DNA of 64,000 bases from Perilla frutescens (lineage: Eukaryota; Streptophyta; Magnoliopsida; Lamiales; Lamiaceae). A model generated the notes under the pieces. It saw nothing but the letters and a program-made list of their open reading frames with translations. It searched no databases and was not told the DNA's origin. Below, piece after piece: positions 24,883 through 37,404 of this stretch. The first letter of the stretch is position 1; each line of letters opens with the position of its first letter. Made by a program: the position numbers and the translations under genes. The DNA is taken from the NCBI GenBank assembly GCA_026008535.1, contig BRKX01000006.1, positions 3,990,501-4,054,500 of the forward strand. Reading direction: 5' to 3'.

Positions 24883-27800
24883 CATAATTAATTCATGACA
24901 TCCTATCTATTTCAATATTCAATTGCTCTTTTAATTTGCTCAAAAAAAAATTAAATAATTTGTATAATAAGGGCATTCATTTTATAATATAAGTGTTCTT
25001 GCTGAATTTCTAAATTTCTAATACCTATCCAATTCCAATTTTTATGCATTTTGTCACAGTTTTGGCTTTGTGCGTTAGAACTTAATTATTAGCTAGATTA
25101 TCTAAATTTCTAAGGTTGGTTGGCTTATTTGTCCTGTTCACTAGAACAAGCACACAAACAATTTTTTGAACGTTAATCTTTGCTTCTTCACGACTTATAA
25201 TAACTAATTAGTGTTGAATTTACGTGAAAGATAGAGTATTTTGGTATAGAAGTTTCATTATATTTTATCAGTATTTAGCGTAGAGTTGAGAACGTAGGAT
25301 TATGATTTTCGCTGAGATGCTACTGAATTTTTTTCTAAAAAAATTAGTGATTGAAATTTTTGCAATTTTATTTATTCACAACGATAAAATATTATAGATT
25401 AAGAGCCACAAAAATGAGTTCAGATCGTCAATGGATATACCGGCGATAATTTGATAATGGTGGTTTAAGTCCAAACTTTTTGAATGGCTTGAATCTTTTA
25501 TTGAGTTTGTTTGTAGCCAACCTGTTTTCATGGATAGAGATAAAATTGAGAGTCCATGTCATAAATATAAGAATATTCCATTTCAAGAATGGCATACCGT
25601 TTGACTCCCCATTATTGCGAAACATGGATTCGTTTAGAATTACACTACTTGGATGTTTCAAGGGAAAATTAACTGACCCTAAAAGTATTGAACGGGATAT
25701 GACTGATGATGAATGTTTTGATTCCTATCATTCAATGGTGATGGATACTGTCGGTCCACAATACAACATGAACGCTACAGATGACATTGAAGAACCCCTG
25801 AATCCTGATGCACAACTCTTTTACAACATGTTGAATGCTGCAGATAAAAATTTATGGCTCGATTGTGAAAAACATTCTCAACTATCACTGGTGGCACGTC
25901 TGATGGCCACAAATCTGAGAACAACATATCAGAAAAGTATTTTGATCAGACAACACAATTGATGCAGGATAAAGTTCCACAAAACAATCAGCTCATCTCG
26001 AATTTCTATAGCACGAAAAAATTACTTCGTGGTATGAGGTTACCAGTTCAGAAGATTGATTGTTGCATCAATAAAAGACAAAAGTAGCTCGCAAAAAATG
26101 TACTACTGGGCTAGTGATATTGAATTGGTAGAATGCAAAATTTGTCGTCAATCTTGATTCAAGCAAGTCAGTCGACGTGCGGAGAAGAGATAAAAGACAA
26201 AAGTAGCTCGCAAAAAAATGTACTACTTTCCACTTATGCCTCGATTGCAGAGATTGTATGTATCTAATGTTATAGCCAAGGATATGTATTTGTCATGCAT
26301 CATCAATTGATGATGGGGTGATGCAACATCCAGCCAACTCTTCTGCATGGAAGCATCTGAACACTTCTTTCCCTAATTTTACTTTGGAAATTTGAAATGT
26401 CCGATTGTGTCTTTCAACAGATGATTTCCAACCATTCGGACAATCTGGCTAATAATATTCTTCGTGGCCCGTTATTATTATGCCATACAATTTTCCTCCG
26501 TGAATGTGCATGAAGGAACAATTCATGTTTCTAACAGTACTCGTTCCAGGTCCATGCAATCCTTAGAGAAGTTCGATGTATTTCTACAACCACTAATATC
26601 GAAATTGATCAATGGGAAATATGTGTGCCTACATATTAATATCTTATTGAAGCAGAATTTTCAGACGTGAGTCGCACTGCTCCGAACAATTAGTGATTTT
26701 CCCATGTATTGAATGTTATCCAGATGGAGTGCCACTGGAAGATCTTCTTGTCCACATTGTATGGAAGCTACAGATGCATTTACTCTATCATGCAGTGGTA
26801 AGCAATCTAGGTTTGACAACCATCAAAAGTTCTAGGACGTTGCTCATCTCTTTTGAAGAAATCAAAGAGCATTCACAAAGAACAAGATTGTCACCATAGT
26901 ACCTCTTGAAACAAGAACAGACAAAGATATTTTGGCTGATATAGAGGCATTGGGCCTTAAAAAGTCACCGAGTTGAGTGATAATATGACATTATCTAAAG
27001 ATTGCGGGTGGAAGAAGAAAAATAAACATCTTTTGGGATCTGCCATACTGGAGTTCCCTTCTAATTCGACATAACTTGGATGTCATGCACATAGAGAAAA
27101 ATATGTTTGACAATTTGTTCAATACTATGTTGAACATACAAAGGAAGACAAAATATACTACCAAATCTAGAGAAAAGTTAAATAAATACTGCCACAGTCC
27201 AGAACTAAAAAAAAAGTCGACAAGAAAATACCTAAAAGCTTGCTATACACTGGATAAAAATGAGAAAAATGTGTTTTTTTAATGGATAAAGAAGCTAAAA
27301 TTCCAAAATGGGTATGTATCAAATATGAGCAGATGTGTGTGACAAATCCATTTATTTCGTATTTTTCTGGGTATTGTAGTCACTATAAATGTCATTTTTA
27401 GTTGTTTTTAAGTCGAAAAGAACCAAGGAAGCGATTAAGGGCATTTCACAGGTCTAATCTAGCGAAAGAGGCATTTTGCCTAATTATTCATGCATATCCC
27501 AACGCCATAAACAGCACCTAGAGGCACTCGGGAACTTCTTCAGCATCATCCAACATTCGAGAGTTGGAATGGGCATATGAGAAAGGATGAGGTTGACTTA
27601 ATGATGTTGTGCCTACATTGCTCGTGCAGATTCCACCACATCTTGGAGAGGGCGTATGCGGGATTCTGTTGAGAGGAGAGCGATGCAAATGATAGGAACT
27701 AATTCGAAAAGAGTTTGTGCAAAGCTGGACTGTTGGAGGGTGTGAGCCCAAGATAATAAGAAGAAATCCCTGAAAATTCGGGATTTAATCAACAACCCAC

Positions 27801-28066
27801 TGGATAAATTTTATCCAATCTAGTAGAGAGGACACGCCGATTTTTGAAGGAGTTGAAGACCCTTGTATGTAGAGGGAATTTGATTTCGGATTGTACTCTA
27901 TTTAAATAAGTTATTTTTATGGAAACAACAGTTAGTTGGAGTCATATACAATCTTTAATTTCTGCATTTTACTTTCAAGCTGCCACGACAGCAAAAACAA
28001 TCTGAGGCGCCTTATGTCCTCGGGACTTAGGATCTGCTTCTATGCTCAACATTGGAGTTGAGTCTT

Positions 28067-28238
28067 TGTAACGCCCCGAAAATTTTTCAAAATATTTTAC
28101 GATAATTATTTATTTTTAAGTATTATATTTCATGAAGGCGATTTAAATTATTATCAAATCCTATTAGTCGCGCCAAATAGTTAATATATGTTTTATTATG
28201 CATGATTGAGGTATACTAAATACTATATGATATCATCA

Positions 28239-28303
<65 letters not shown>

Positions 28304-29912
28304 CATAACATAATTACTATTTATTTTGGTAAGCCCATCCCATGAAGCCCAAAGAGAAGTATCATTTTTAGCCCATTTTTTCCAAGCCATTTCATCTTTT
28401 GAAAAACTATATTTTCAGTGTTCAAAATCATCTTCCACGAGTGGTCTTCTCAGAAAAATGAAAATCAGAAATTGATTAAATTTATATCTTCATCATCCAA
28501 ATTTGCTCCACCGATTTTCATCCATTCATAAATCATGCTTGATTCTTGATTACCCTCCTATATTTTCAAGCTGAAAACTTGTATAAATAGGCGACATCTC
28601 TTTCACCAATAATCACACAATTCAAAGAAGTCCTCAATCCTCATTTTCTTCCTCTCAATTCTTTATTTTCTTTATCATTGCATAAACATATTTGGGAGAG
28701 TATTAGGATGGTGTGAGGGAGATGAGGAGGTCGGCATGGTGTTGGGATAGCAGCAGTCAGTCCGGGTTGTCCTCGATCGACGACTGTCGACTGGCAAATC
28801 AGTGTAGTTCCGGCGATGGAGTAGAGTGGTAGAAAGGGGTGCGGTGTTTCTGGACGGAGATTCTTCCATTTTGAAGTGATGGTGTTGTCGTGAGATTTAG
28901 AGAAGGAGTTGCTATTTTGAAGTTGGGTGATGGCTTCGTCGAGAGAGTTAGTTGAGAGAGGAATAAGTTGTCTTTTCTTGTTTTAGGTGAAATAAGGTGG
29001 GGCTATGGGTTTAAAGTAATACAGTGGGTTGTTGGGCCATAAGAGTGTTGGTCATGCATTTATTTTTATTTTTTTTCCTAGCTCAAATACCTTACCCTAT
29101 ATATAATCACATATACGTATATATCATATCATATATATACTTAATTGCAAACACACACTTTCACGTCAATATTATATATATATATACACACACACACAAT
29201 TATATTCTTAAAGCTATATTAAATGTACACACACGCACTTATGTACATATATGTATACATATATATATTATATCCATGCTATATATATAAGCGCACGCAC
29301 ACACAATGCTTTGCGTATATATGTGATATTTTATTTTGGTCAATTAATTGTATTTTTTATTTTAAGAAAAATATTAAGATACTTTAAATATTACATTAAT
29401 TAATTACTATTACTATTATGCTAGGCGACACCTTTGGATTATATTAATACATTATTTTCTAAATTCAAGAGATAGATAAGGTGGGATTCTCTTAGAGAAT
29501 AAATATATGGACTCTTATCCTTGTTATGCTTATATATGCGGTGTGCAGGTGGGCCTACGGGTCATATAGGCCTTCGAGCATATGTTATGGGCCTACGGAT
29601 CAGATGTTTATGATGATCCTACGGGATATATGTTATGTTGGCCTACGGGCTTTATGATGAAATATGAGATGGTCTGTTATTACTGTTTTATATGTATAAT
29701 CTAGATAATTGAGTCACTCCATTGAGTTAATAGCACTCATCCCAAAGTTATTTATCTTTTCAGGTTAAAGAGGCTCAGGCGGTGATGTGGAGACAGAGTG
29801 ATGGTCAAGATTAATTAAATATTATTTTCTTTTAAATATTACTTCCGTTGTATTAAACTCTTTTAGTGAATAAATGAGATATTTATTATTTATGAAATTT
29901 TGGGACATCACA
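28067..29912 (+). mobile_element. solo LTR, probably Ty3/gypsy, nested in another LTR
   Basis: Starts TGTAACGCCCCGAAAATTTT and ends TTTTGGGACATCACA, the typical ends of a large class of plant gypsy LTRs. Flanking 5-mers are GTCTT (28062-28066) and ATCTT (29913-29917), one mismatch. A TATAAATAG box at 28576 gives plus-strand polarity. Repeated GGCCTACGGG phrases (29551-29650) and an ATT microsatellite (28240-28302) lie inside. It is 1,846 bp with no coding domains. Solo LTRs arise by recombination between the two LTRs of a full element. Confidence 0.82.
28240..28302. repeat. (ATT)n microsatellite
   Basis: About twenty ATT units inside the inner solo LTR (28067-29912). Confidence 0.9.
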
Positions 29913-31781
29913 ATCTTTTATTTATTAATTTAGTTGGTTATTTTCTACAATTATGTTTTTAATTTTTGCAAGTTTAATTTCATCTAGTATGAGTAGCTAG
30001 ATTTCCATTTCCGGTGTTTGAACGATAGGTAATGGTTTAGGAAGAATTCTGGACTCGTGAGGCTGTGTGGGCATATCACTGCATGAATTGTTTCTGTCTA
30101 TTTTTGGTCTTGTTCCACGTGAATGTGTGTTTGAAATGACTAATGTGGCTTATCACTCTTTATTGTAGAGGGTACACCAAGATTAATTGAATTAGCAAAT
30201 CGTGATTGTGTGTTAATTCATATAGTAATTAGGAACTCGGCGGGTTGTTGTGGGCATACAAGAAATCAGTTTACACAATAAATTTGGGTTCGTCTAGGGC
30301 ACACTACTGCCTACTTATTTACATCTCTTTGGGGAACCAGGAGGTGGGTGATAGGTTAAGGGTTTAATCGACGATGAATCACTTTTAAACCTATATTAAA
30401 TGGATGAATGACGAGACATAACGAGGAATCCAATCTCCATAACCGGGTAACTTAGTAATGCAGGAAAATCGGTGTGCCTATTATTGAGCGAATTAAACCT
30501 AAATCATATTCTAGTTCAAACTCCGGAAACTTTTCTTATTTTATATTCTTTTTAGTTTATTTTGTAGATATATATATTTCAGTAAGGTGACAATACAAAC
30601 CAACCCCTTTTAGTGATTGGTACTCCGAAGGTGGAATCGCATCACTTCTCTGTGGGATCGACCCGTACTCATACGCTAGCTACGCTCGTGAGCACAAGAG
30701 TATAAATAATATTTTGAGTGCGAAACGACTGAGCGTTAGTGTGGATATGAGGAAACTTGAGATGTTTAGGATGAAATTAAAAGTCACGATTTCCACTTAT
30801 TTATGCAACGTCTCATTCTGATAGCATTTTGTGAACTTCTCTCGCCTAATATCTGGAAAGCAATCACAGAACTGAGCTTATTCTTTAATGAATTGACTTG
30901 CAGAACATTGAACATTGATGATGTGTGTTGATTGCATAAAAATATTCCAATCATCTTGTGTAAGCTTAAATGAATTTTCCCCCAAGTTTCTTGGCTGTCC
31001 ACTTGGCTGATGAAGCTATAATTATTGAACCAGTACAATATAGATAGATGTATCCTTTAGAAAGGTATTTGCGAAAGGTAAAAACATAATGTGCAAAATA
31101 AAGCACGAGTCGAAGGATCAATTAACAATGCTTACTTGGTGGAGAAAGCATCCACGTTTTGCTCTTATTACTATGATGATCATGTAGTTATGAGATAGAG
31201 AAATGTGCCTTGTAATTACGATGGTCGAGTTAATGTAAGAGATGATTGTTCAGATTTTCTGTTAATTTTTACGCATAATGGACAGTCTTTTAGAAGATCT
31301 ACCAAAATAATTTGACGGATAATGAGTACAATGTTGCACGAGTGTACATTTTGCTTAACTGTCATGAAGTTCAAACTTAGCTCTTAATATATTTTTTGCA
31401 ATAGTTTTTCACAATTTATGCTCTTAATACATTTTTTTTTTTCAATTCTATATTTCTAAGTCTGTTCGTTGACCACTTGGAAGCAACGTTCCCAAATATA
31501 CCATCCTTTAATATTGATAAGAAAATTGATAAGAAATTAATTAGTTGGTTTTCCAATTATGTAAGTCTTATCCTCAAATTCACTTGTAGTCTATCTGATT
31601 AATTAACTTGTACTTAACTTCTCTCTTACTTCTCAATTAAGCTTAAAATCCCACTAATAATATGAACAAGATCACGTGAGATCTCTCAGCTGGCCTTTCA
31701 CGCTCAGTTAATGTTTATCATGGCTATTTTGTCAATGAATATAAATTTCATACTGTTGAACATGGCTCACATAGAGCTACA

Positions 31782-32140
31782 ATGAACAACATTATTTATG
31801 TTAAAGGTACAAATTATAGCACAGATGAGAGTGACTATTATAGATGTTTGGTAGAGGTTTTGGAGTTAGATTATCCCGGTCTCCCAATTAAGAGAATGGT
31901 TTTGTTCAAGTGTGAATGGTTTGATACATCACCAGTTAGAACAACTATTCATCCTTATTACAAAATGGTTTCCATAAACCATAAAAAGTGATACTCAGGA
32001 GATGATCATTCGTGTTGGCTAAACAAATAGATCAAGTGTTTTATTGCTCTTATCCGAGTTTGAATCTCTCCAGGAGTAACTACTGAGTGGTTTGTAAAAT
32101 AAAAGCATGATTAAATATGGAAGTCCATGCGGAGGAATCT
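31782..32140 (+). pseudogene. DUF4216 domain relic of the CACTA element
   Basis: The frame reads YYRCLVEVLELDYPG, then VLFKCEWFDTSPVR and HPYYKMVSINHKK. This is the DUF4216 pattern ('YYG.L.EI.EL.Y.....V.LFKC.W.D') found downstream of TNP2 in CACTA elements. The first open segment ends at a stop at 31991; similar residues continue out of frame after it (QIDQVFYCSYPSL-like). Its molecular role is unknown. Part of the transposon and not a host gene. Confidence 0.65.
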
Positions 32141-32440
32141 AATTCAATCATCTCTCTACCATTTCAAGAGAATGTAGTAGATACTCTGTGTTCTCTTATG
32201 ATAGATGATGACTCATTACCAATTCATCCATATGGTGGTTTGATCAATATTGAAGAATAAGAAAATGGTGATGCTAATGATGAAGACATTAATGCCTCAG
32301 ATGATAACATTAGCGATAATGATGATTATGATAGTGATTTTGATGATTAGTGTGAGGTTCATTTTCATAATTAGCAATACTATAATTGATGTATTTGTGT
32401 TGTATTTGTTTATTAAGAATATTTTATATTAATTTCTCAG

Positions 32441-33560
32441 ATGCCAGCTAGAGGTGGTGGTCGTACTTCACGAGGCTCCAGCAGAGCCTCTACAACATCA
32501 CCGTCACCATCATCTATCGTACTTAGTGATGGAGTTGGAAGCTTAGATTTGGAGGTTCTTTAGGACATGTTGTCAATCCTGCTGGCCGAGGGGCAATACG
32601 GATAGATGATGGGTATTTTGCAATTTAATTGATACACTTGCATTTTTTTTATTTTTATATGATTTTTGTAACAACTTATTTGTGTTTTGCATTTAAAGAG
32701 TGTTGATGCGAGCTCATGAGGTGACGACTGCTATCAATGCGAGCTTCAAGGTATACACCTAACTGGCTATGCATGGAAGTTGGTGACAGAGGATGTTAAG
32801 ATACGATATTTTGTGGAGTTTGGGGTATGTTTTATGTATACGAAATTTATTTGAATAAATTATATTTGTTGTGTGATGTATTCTTATTTAATTTAGTGCA
32901 GAAAGCGTTTATTCGGGATCCCGCTATCACTCCTATGATACATAATTTATAGAGGTCGAAGGCAGCTAAGAGGTATAAGGACATGGTGCACACATTCAAG
33001 AAGCATATAAGGGAAGTCCGGCATGTGTGCATTCCTGAGGTTAGGGAGATGGTTGAGATTTCATCAAAGAATAGAATGTCTGAGCCGGATGGGCCTGGTA
33101 CTGGCATTGTAAAGCACATAGGTGAATGTGGATCCCGATATGCTCAGACGCATGCTGCAACATTGGTTCGTACTCTAATTATTATATTTTATTTTTAAGT
33201 TAATTAATTCTTATGTTGATTTTTCGTATAAATGCTAATATCTTAGTTTTATTACGTAAGCATCAGAAAATGGTGTCACAGTAGATCAGGTTGGGTGGAA
33301 GACCTTTAAGAGATTGCATGGCAGCAGTGACACCGACTACTCTGATCACAAGTCATGACGTTGTATTGCTATAAGTGAGTTCAAACTATATATTTACTTA
33401 TATATTTTCAAACATGTTTACTTTTATTTAATTATTTAATGTATGTAGGGCGAGGTACGTGCTGCGATTGAGCAGTTGAGTCAGTCATCTCCCGATTCAT
33501 TTGAGCCGCAGAATTTGGACACGACATAGATCTATATCGATATCGTGGGCGTGGAAAAGA
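32441..33560 (+). pseudogene. Transposase_24-like gene relic of the CACTA element
   Basis: Begins MPARGGGRTSRGSSRAST at 32441. An exon-like segment GYAWKLVTEDVKIRYFVEFG (32770) and KAAKRYKDMVHTFKKHIREV (32960) follow, then AIEQLSQSSPDSFEPQNLDT with IYIDIVGVEK after a stop (33450-33550). Short exons separated by AT-rich sequence and the C-terminal 'Q.Y.DVVG' style motif fit the second gene (Transposase_24/TNPA-like) of plant CACTA elements. Several in-frame stops (for example TAG after LDTT) disable it. The assignment is by motif resemblance. Confidence 0.5.
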
Positions 33561-34040
33561 TGCTACCTACATCGGACCTAGTCAGAAAAATTACAGTGTC
33601 GATTCAGTGAGCTCCCAATACTACGACTCTCGGGCTACCATCCAATATTTGGAGAGTGCACAATAGCGGGAGAAACGTGAATAGCAGCGGGAATAGACTT
33701 GGGAGCAGAAGCACCAGGAGATGATGAATCAATAGGTTGCTCTCCTTCCGCAGATGCATGAGCAATGGGCCTTCTACGAGGAGATGCAGCGTCGGTTTCA
33801 TTGACGGTAGTGGGTAATCATCGTTTCAGCATCCTCTTCCTGACATGTAGTGAATTTTTTTGACAAATTTAAAATTATCATGTATGATTATATATGACTT
33901 TGGATAAATACTTTTATATTTTTAATCTCATATTCAAACCAAAATGTATATAATATTTTGTATATATTTCATTTGATTTAAAACATCTTCAAATTCACAA
34001 AATCAAAAATGCATAAATAAAAACAATTCAAAAAAGAACT

Positions 34041-34335
34041 AATGACGGACACGTTCGTCGTTAAAATGGTTTCCGATTAAAATGGATGACTTTTTTAACG
34101 GCAGACTATTTCAGTCGTTAAGTATTAACGATAAACATGCCCGTCGTTAAAAAGTCCTCACAATTGAAACAAGCGATCTTTTTAACGACAGATCTGGCCG
34201 TCATTAGTACTTCACAACTAAAATAGTCTATCATTAAATATGCTGTCGACCAAACTTTTAACGACGTACACAATCCGTCATTAGATTTTTTTTTAACGAT
34301 GGACTAATTTATCGCTATACCGTGAGTTTTTTGTC
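34041..34335. repeat. CACTA subterminal repeats
   Basis: CGTTAA / TTAACG / GTCGTTAAAA / TTTTTAACGACAGA-type words recur about ten times in both orientations over 300 bp. Such clusters of short motifs near the ends serve as TNPA-type binding sites in CACTA elements. Here they mark the right side of the element. Confidence 0.6.
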
Positions 34336-34640
34336 GTTATTTTTAGATTTGTGGATAATTTGTGAAAGCTTACAAATGAGTTATGTGTTTTTTAGTGAAT
34401 GTGTGGGTACAGTTATAGCTTTCCAAAATATAGATTGTAGAGGATGTACATGTCCGATCCCCTATGTCATTCTCTATGAATTTTGTATGCCAAGTCTAGA
34501 TTTTATTAATTTCAATTTAGTATGAATTAGGTTTTTTTTAATATTTATTAAGGATTCATCATGCTTTCCTAATTGAGGTATATAAAAAATTAAAAAAAAA
34601 ATTATGGCACATAAGATGTAATATAGGAGGAGCAGGGTGG

Positions 34641-36220
34641 TCTTGTATGTACTAGGTGCACATCAGACGGTCAACACCGGGATCAATGCTTTAACCGAAT
34701 CAACATGAGTTGACCAGGTCAACTCGTAAAAAAATATGACAAAATCAATGTTATAGAAACTTGTTATAGCTTTCTGGAATACGATACAATCTGGAGTGCA
34801 GAAGAATAGAAAAGGAGTAGAAGATGAACGAGTACAAATAATTGAAATGAAACAAATAAACAAACTGGAACTTGAAGCAGGTTCGGGCAAGCCGAGTCGA
34901 AGGGACCTCTTTCCGCAAGATAATTATGCCCCGGCTAGTGCTCACAGTTAGGCAGACTGTCTCTCAAAGATGAAATGGCTTCGTCCTTCCGACAATAGTA
35001 CCACAAGTCTGGCAAGGCTCCGGCGAACTAGACAACATCGAGAACTGAAAAGCTTTTGACTCGAAAGGAATGCAGGTAATATGTTCTAAGCTTGTGCATA
35101 ATGTAGCATTTGGAGCATGTAGGGATGTCCTATTTATAGGCACATATCCACTATAGGGGACAACTAGGGTTTGAAGGCATTCAAACCAGTTGTAACTGCC
35201 AGGAGTTACAGCTCTGCCATTAAGTCCTCTAGGAGTTACCTTCTGCAGATCCCGACAAGTGTCCTATGTCAGCTCGGATCCCAACACGTGTTCAAGACAG
35301 CTGTAGACTTTGACTCCCGACAGGAGTTACTAGTGGTTGCACTCCAGCCCCACTAACTCCACCAGCTCCAGGTGGAAGTTACACACAACAAGTCTTTTAA
35401 CTCCACCAGCTCCAGGAGAGAGTTACAGAGTTACACATTCAAGGCTGGATGTGCACCATCAAGTGCACCCGCGGATCATGTATTCGACCCGCCGACCCGC
35501 TCCACAAACTGACCATTTCTGACCCGTAAAACTGAAATGGCTAAGCCCCGGAAGTCCACGTACGCCCAAAGTCCACCCAAAGTCCAATTTCCAAGATCCA
35601 AGTTCGAGGATGAGGACGAGAAGAGATGAGCCGTGCACGGGTAGGGGCACGGGCGCACGCGCGCGTGTGGGCTCATGGCCCACATCCTTGTGCACTTAAT
35701 TATTACACTTAAGTGTTAATACATTTAAATATACCTCTTAACTTGGTTAAGAAATCAATGTGGGATCATTTAATGTGTCTTAATCACATTTTCCCACACA
35801 CCATAAATGCCCAATCGTGTGACCAACTTCAACCACTTTATTTCTCGCTCACCGAAAATCAGATTTGAGCAAATAAAAATACTACGATTATCTACTAAAA
35901 TCATAGAACAAACATATGGTATTTAATTCCTCCAAAATTAAATAACCCGATCACCAAAAATTGGATAAAAATGAGTCAAAACTCAATTTAATAAATCCAA
36001 TTTTCCAACAATCAATATCACTTGTAACACTAAAAAGAACCACTCAAAAGCTAAATAGTATTACATGTATCCTTCAAAAATATCAGTTATAAAAAGAAAA
36101 AAAAATCATCAAAATTAATATCAACCGTAATACTAAAAAATATAACTCAAAATTCAAAAAGTAACACTTGTTTTATTTTTATTTTTTGTTGACCATCTGA
36201 TGTGCTCCTAGTGTACAAGA
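34641..36220. mobile_element. MITE-like inverted-repeat element, split by a solo LTR
   Basis: The left terminus TCTTGTATGTACTAGGTGCA, continuing CATCAGACGGTCAAC, is mirrored at 36188-36220 (reverse complement TCTTGTACACTAGGAGCACA, continuing TCAGATGGTCAAC). Without the inserted LTR the element is about 313 bp. A truncated relative lies at 5880-6130. No target duplication is clear, so the superfamily is undetermined. Confidence 0.7.
34749..36010 (+). mobile_element. solo LTR nested in the 34.6-kb MITE
   Basis: Starts TGTTATAGAAACTTG and ends TTTTCCAACA, with TGTT/AACA mirrored ends, and is flanked by a perfect ATCAA duplication (34744-34748 and 36011-36015). A CTATTTATAGG box near 35130 suggests plus-strand transcription. 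The phrase AACTCCACCAGCTCCAGG is repeated at about 35357 and 35400, and GAGTTAC words recur. A GC-rich part (35440-35700) gives spurious ORFs. It is 1,262 bp with no coding domains. Length and ends suit a long copia-type LTR, but the class is uncertain. Confidence 0.82.
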
Positions 36221-37404
36221 GAATTGGTATAGGACTGCACATGGCATCTGATGTAGAAGAGATAATTAGTAGAGAGCAACCGGGATTCTCAGAAAATAGT
36301 TAACTTTATCTTATGTTGATTGGAAAAATATAGAGGAGAATCAAACAAGTTAATAAATTGAGGCAAGTATAGTGATTAAAAGCATGAAAAGAAAATGAAT
36401 ATAAAATAATAAATAAAAAGGTGGTCCAAATTAAAGCAGATTTTGATAATGTGCATATATTGATAATTAAAATTATAAAATAAAATAAATTATTTTAAAG
36501 AATATTAATTTTAGATAATACTTAAGTTTATCAAACAACAAAAACTCATGTGAACATCAGATGAGATCCTTAAGTTTGATTTTGATGTTTCACTCCGTAT
36601 CTCATATCAAATTATGTAAATTCAATAAACTTCTCATCAATTAAACTTTACACGGGAAGCCTAGCCAATGAGAATTACTTAACTAGTGTCATTGGATCTC
36701 TCAAAATGTTAGAGATAATGATGTATCTCATTGAGATATGCTATTAATCTTGGTTGTTATCTGAGATAGTTGAATTAGATATGAATAGTAGTCTTTATTT
36801 ATGTTAATCTTATTCTTATGCACTACGTTTCATGTCTAGAATTAGGGTCCAGAGATCTATATAATATATATATATATATATATGTATAGGTATTGGTTCA
36901 AATGTAAACCCCCCCTGTATAAACTATGAACTAATCTAAGCCATTCATCTCATTGATTTTGATGGTCAAGATTGATCTGAAATAGATAGGGTAAAAAATA
37001 TAATTTATTAAAAGTTATATAAATTTATGGTATATATAGAAGTAAAATTGATTTCATATGGATATCAAATCCCATCGTTTATGATATATCTATCTCCACC
37101 AATATATATTGATTATTTCTTTTATTATAAAACATCAAAAACTGAATACGTCTATAAAAAAAACGTTGTTTTCAACTTTGAAGAGAAAAAACATAGACAT
37201 CTATTTTGAAGAAACAATACTAGAAAAAAATAACCGCAAATTCGTGCATGATATAGAAGATTCGGGTAATTATTGAACATTAGTTTATTTTTTCATAAAC
37301 AACACATGATATGTTGAAGAGGTAATTATTCTCATAATAGATGCTTATATATATTTCAGTTGTTAGGGTTTGTGGCATGCATTTGGTGAGTATTATATAT
37401 AACA

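Larger units (their letters stand above)
27340..30738. mobile_element. solo LTR inserted in the TNP2 frame (outer of two nested LTRs)
   Basis: Flanked by a perfect GTGTG duplication (27335-27339 and 30739-30743). It starts TGACAAATCC and ends GAGCGTTA; TGAC and the mirrored TAAC of the far end differ by one transition, so the usual TG...CA end was probably changed by a C-to-T mutation. Its own sequence is about 1.55 kb once the inner LTR is subtracted. The phrase TCTGTGGGATCGACCCGTAC near the 3' side is common in long Ty3/gypsy-type LTRs, which is the likely class. No internal gag-pol is present. Removing it with one copy of the duplication restores continuous transposase reading. Confidence 0.85.
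25414..31270 (+). pseudogene. TNP2-like CACTA transposase, broken and interrupted
   Basis: The relic starts MSSDRQWIYRR (25414), the transposase-associated zinc domain, and resumes in another frame as FIEFVCSQPVFMDRDK. It continues with FYNMLNAADKNLWLDCEKHS and QLSLVARLM (TNP2 N-terminal region), then a MYYFPLMPRLQRLY block, SSWPVIIMPYN (frame-shifted) and DVMHIEKNMFDN at 27076. At codons SRCV (27339) the frame is split by a 3.4-kb solo-LTR insertion. It resumes as DMRKLEMF at 30744, then SHDFHLFMQRL, NIWKAITELSLFF and the DUF4218 phrase MYPLERYLRKVK (31050). A templated repeat of about 38 bp disrupts 26062-26103. Intact TNP2 would bind element ends and catalyse excision; this copy is dead. 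Confidence 0.85.
25139..34397 (+). mobile_element. decayed CACTA (En/Spm) DNA transposon
   Basis: The coding relics between 25.4 and 33.6 kb occur in the order typical of plant CACTA elements: transposase-associated domain, TNP2 core, DUF4218, DUF4216, then a Transposase_24-like gene, all plus strand. Candidate ends are CACTAGAACAAGCACACAA at 25139 and, reverse-complemented, CACTAAAAAACACATAACTC ending at 34397. Subterminal CGTTAA/GTCGTTAA repeats lie just inside the right end. The 3-bp flanks (GTT and AAT) do not match, so the exact ends are tentative. Every gene has stops or frameshifts, so it cannot move by itself. It starts only about 260 bp after the stop of fructokinase copy 3. Confidence 0.7.

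Noticed and set aside
25136..34400. 3-bp target duplication for the CACTA element
   Set aside because: The flanks read GTT and AAT; they do not match, so the duplication is not claimed and the ends remain tentative.
35171..35695. Cluster of small ORFs on both strands
   Set aside because: They fall within the solo LTR at 34749-36010 and have no coding domain.
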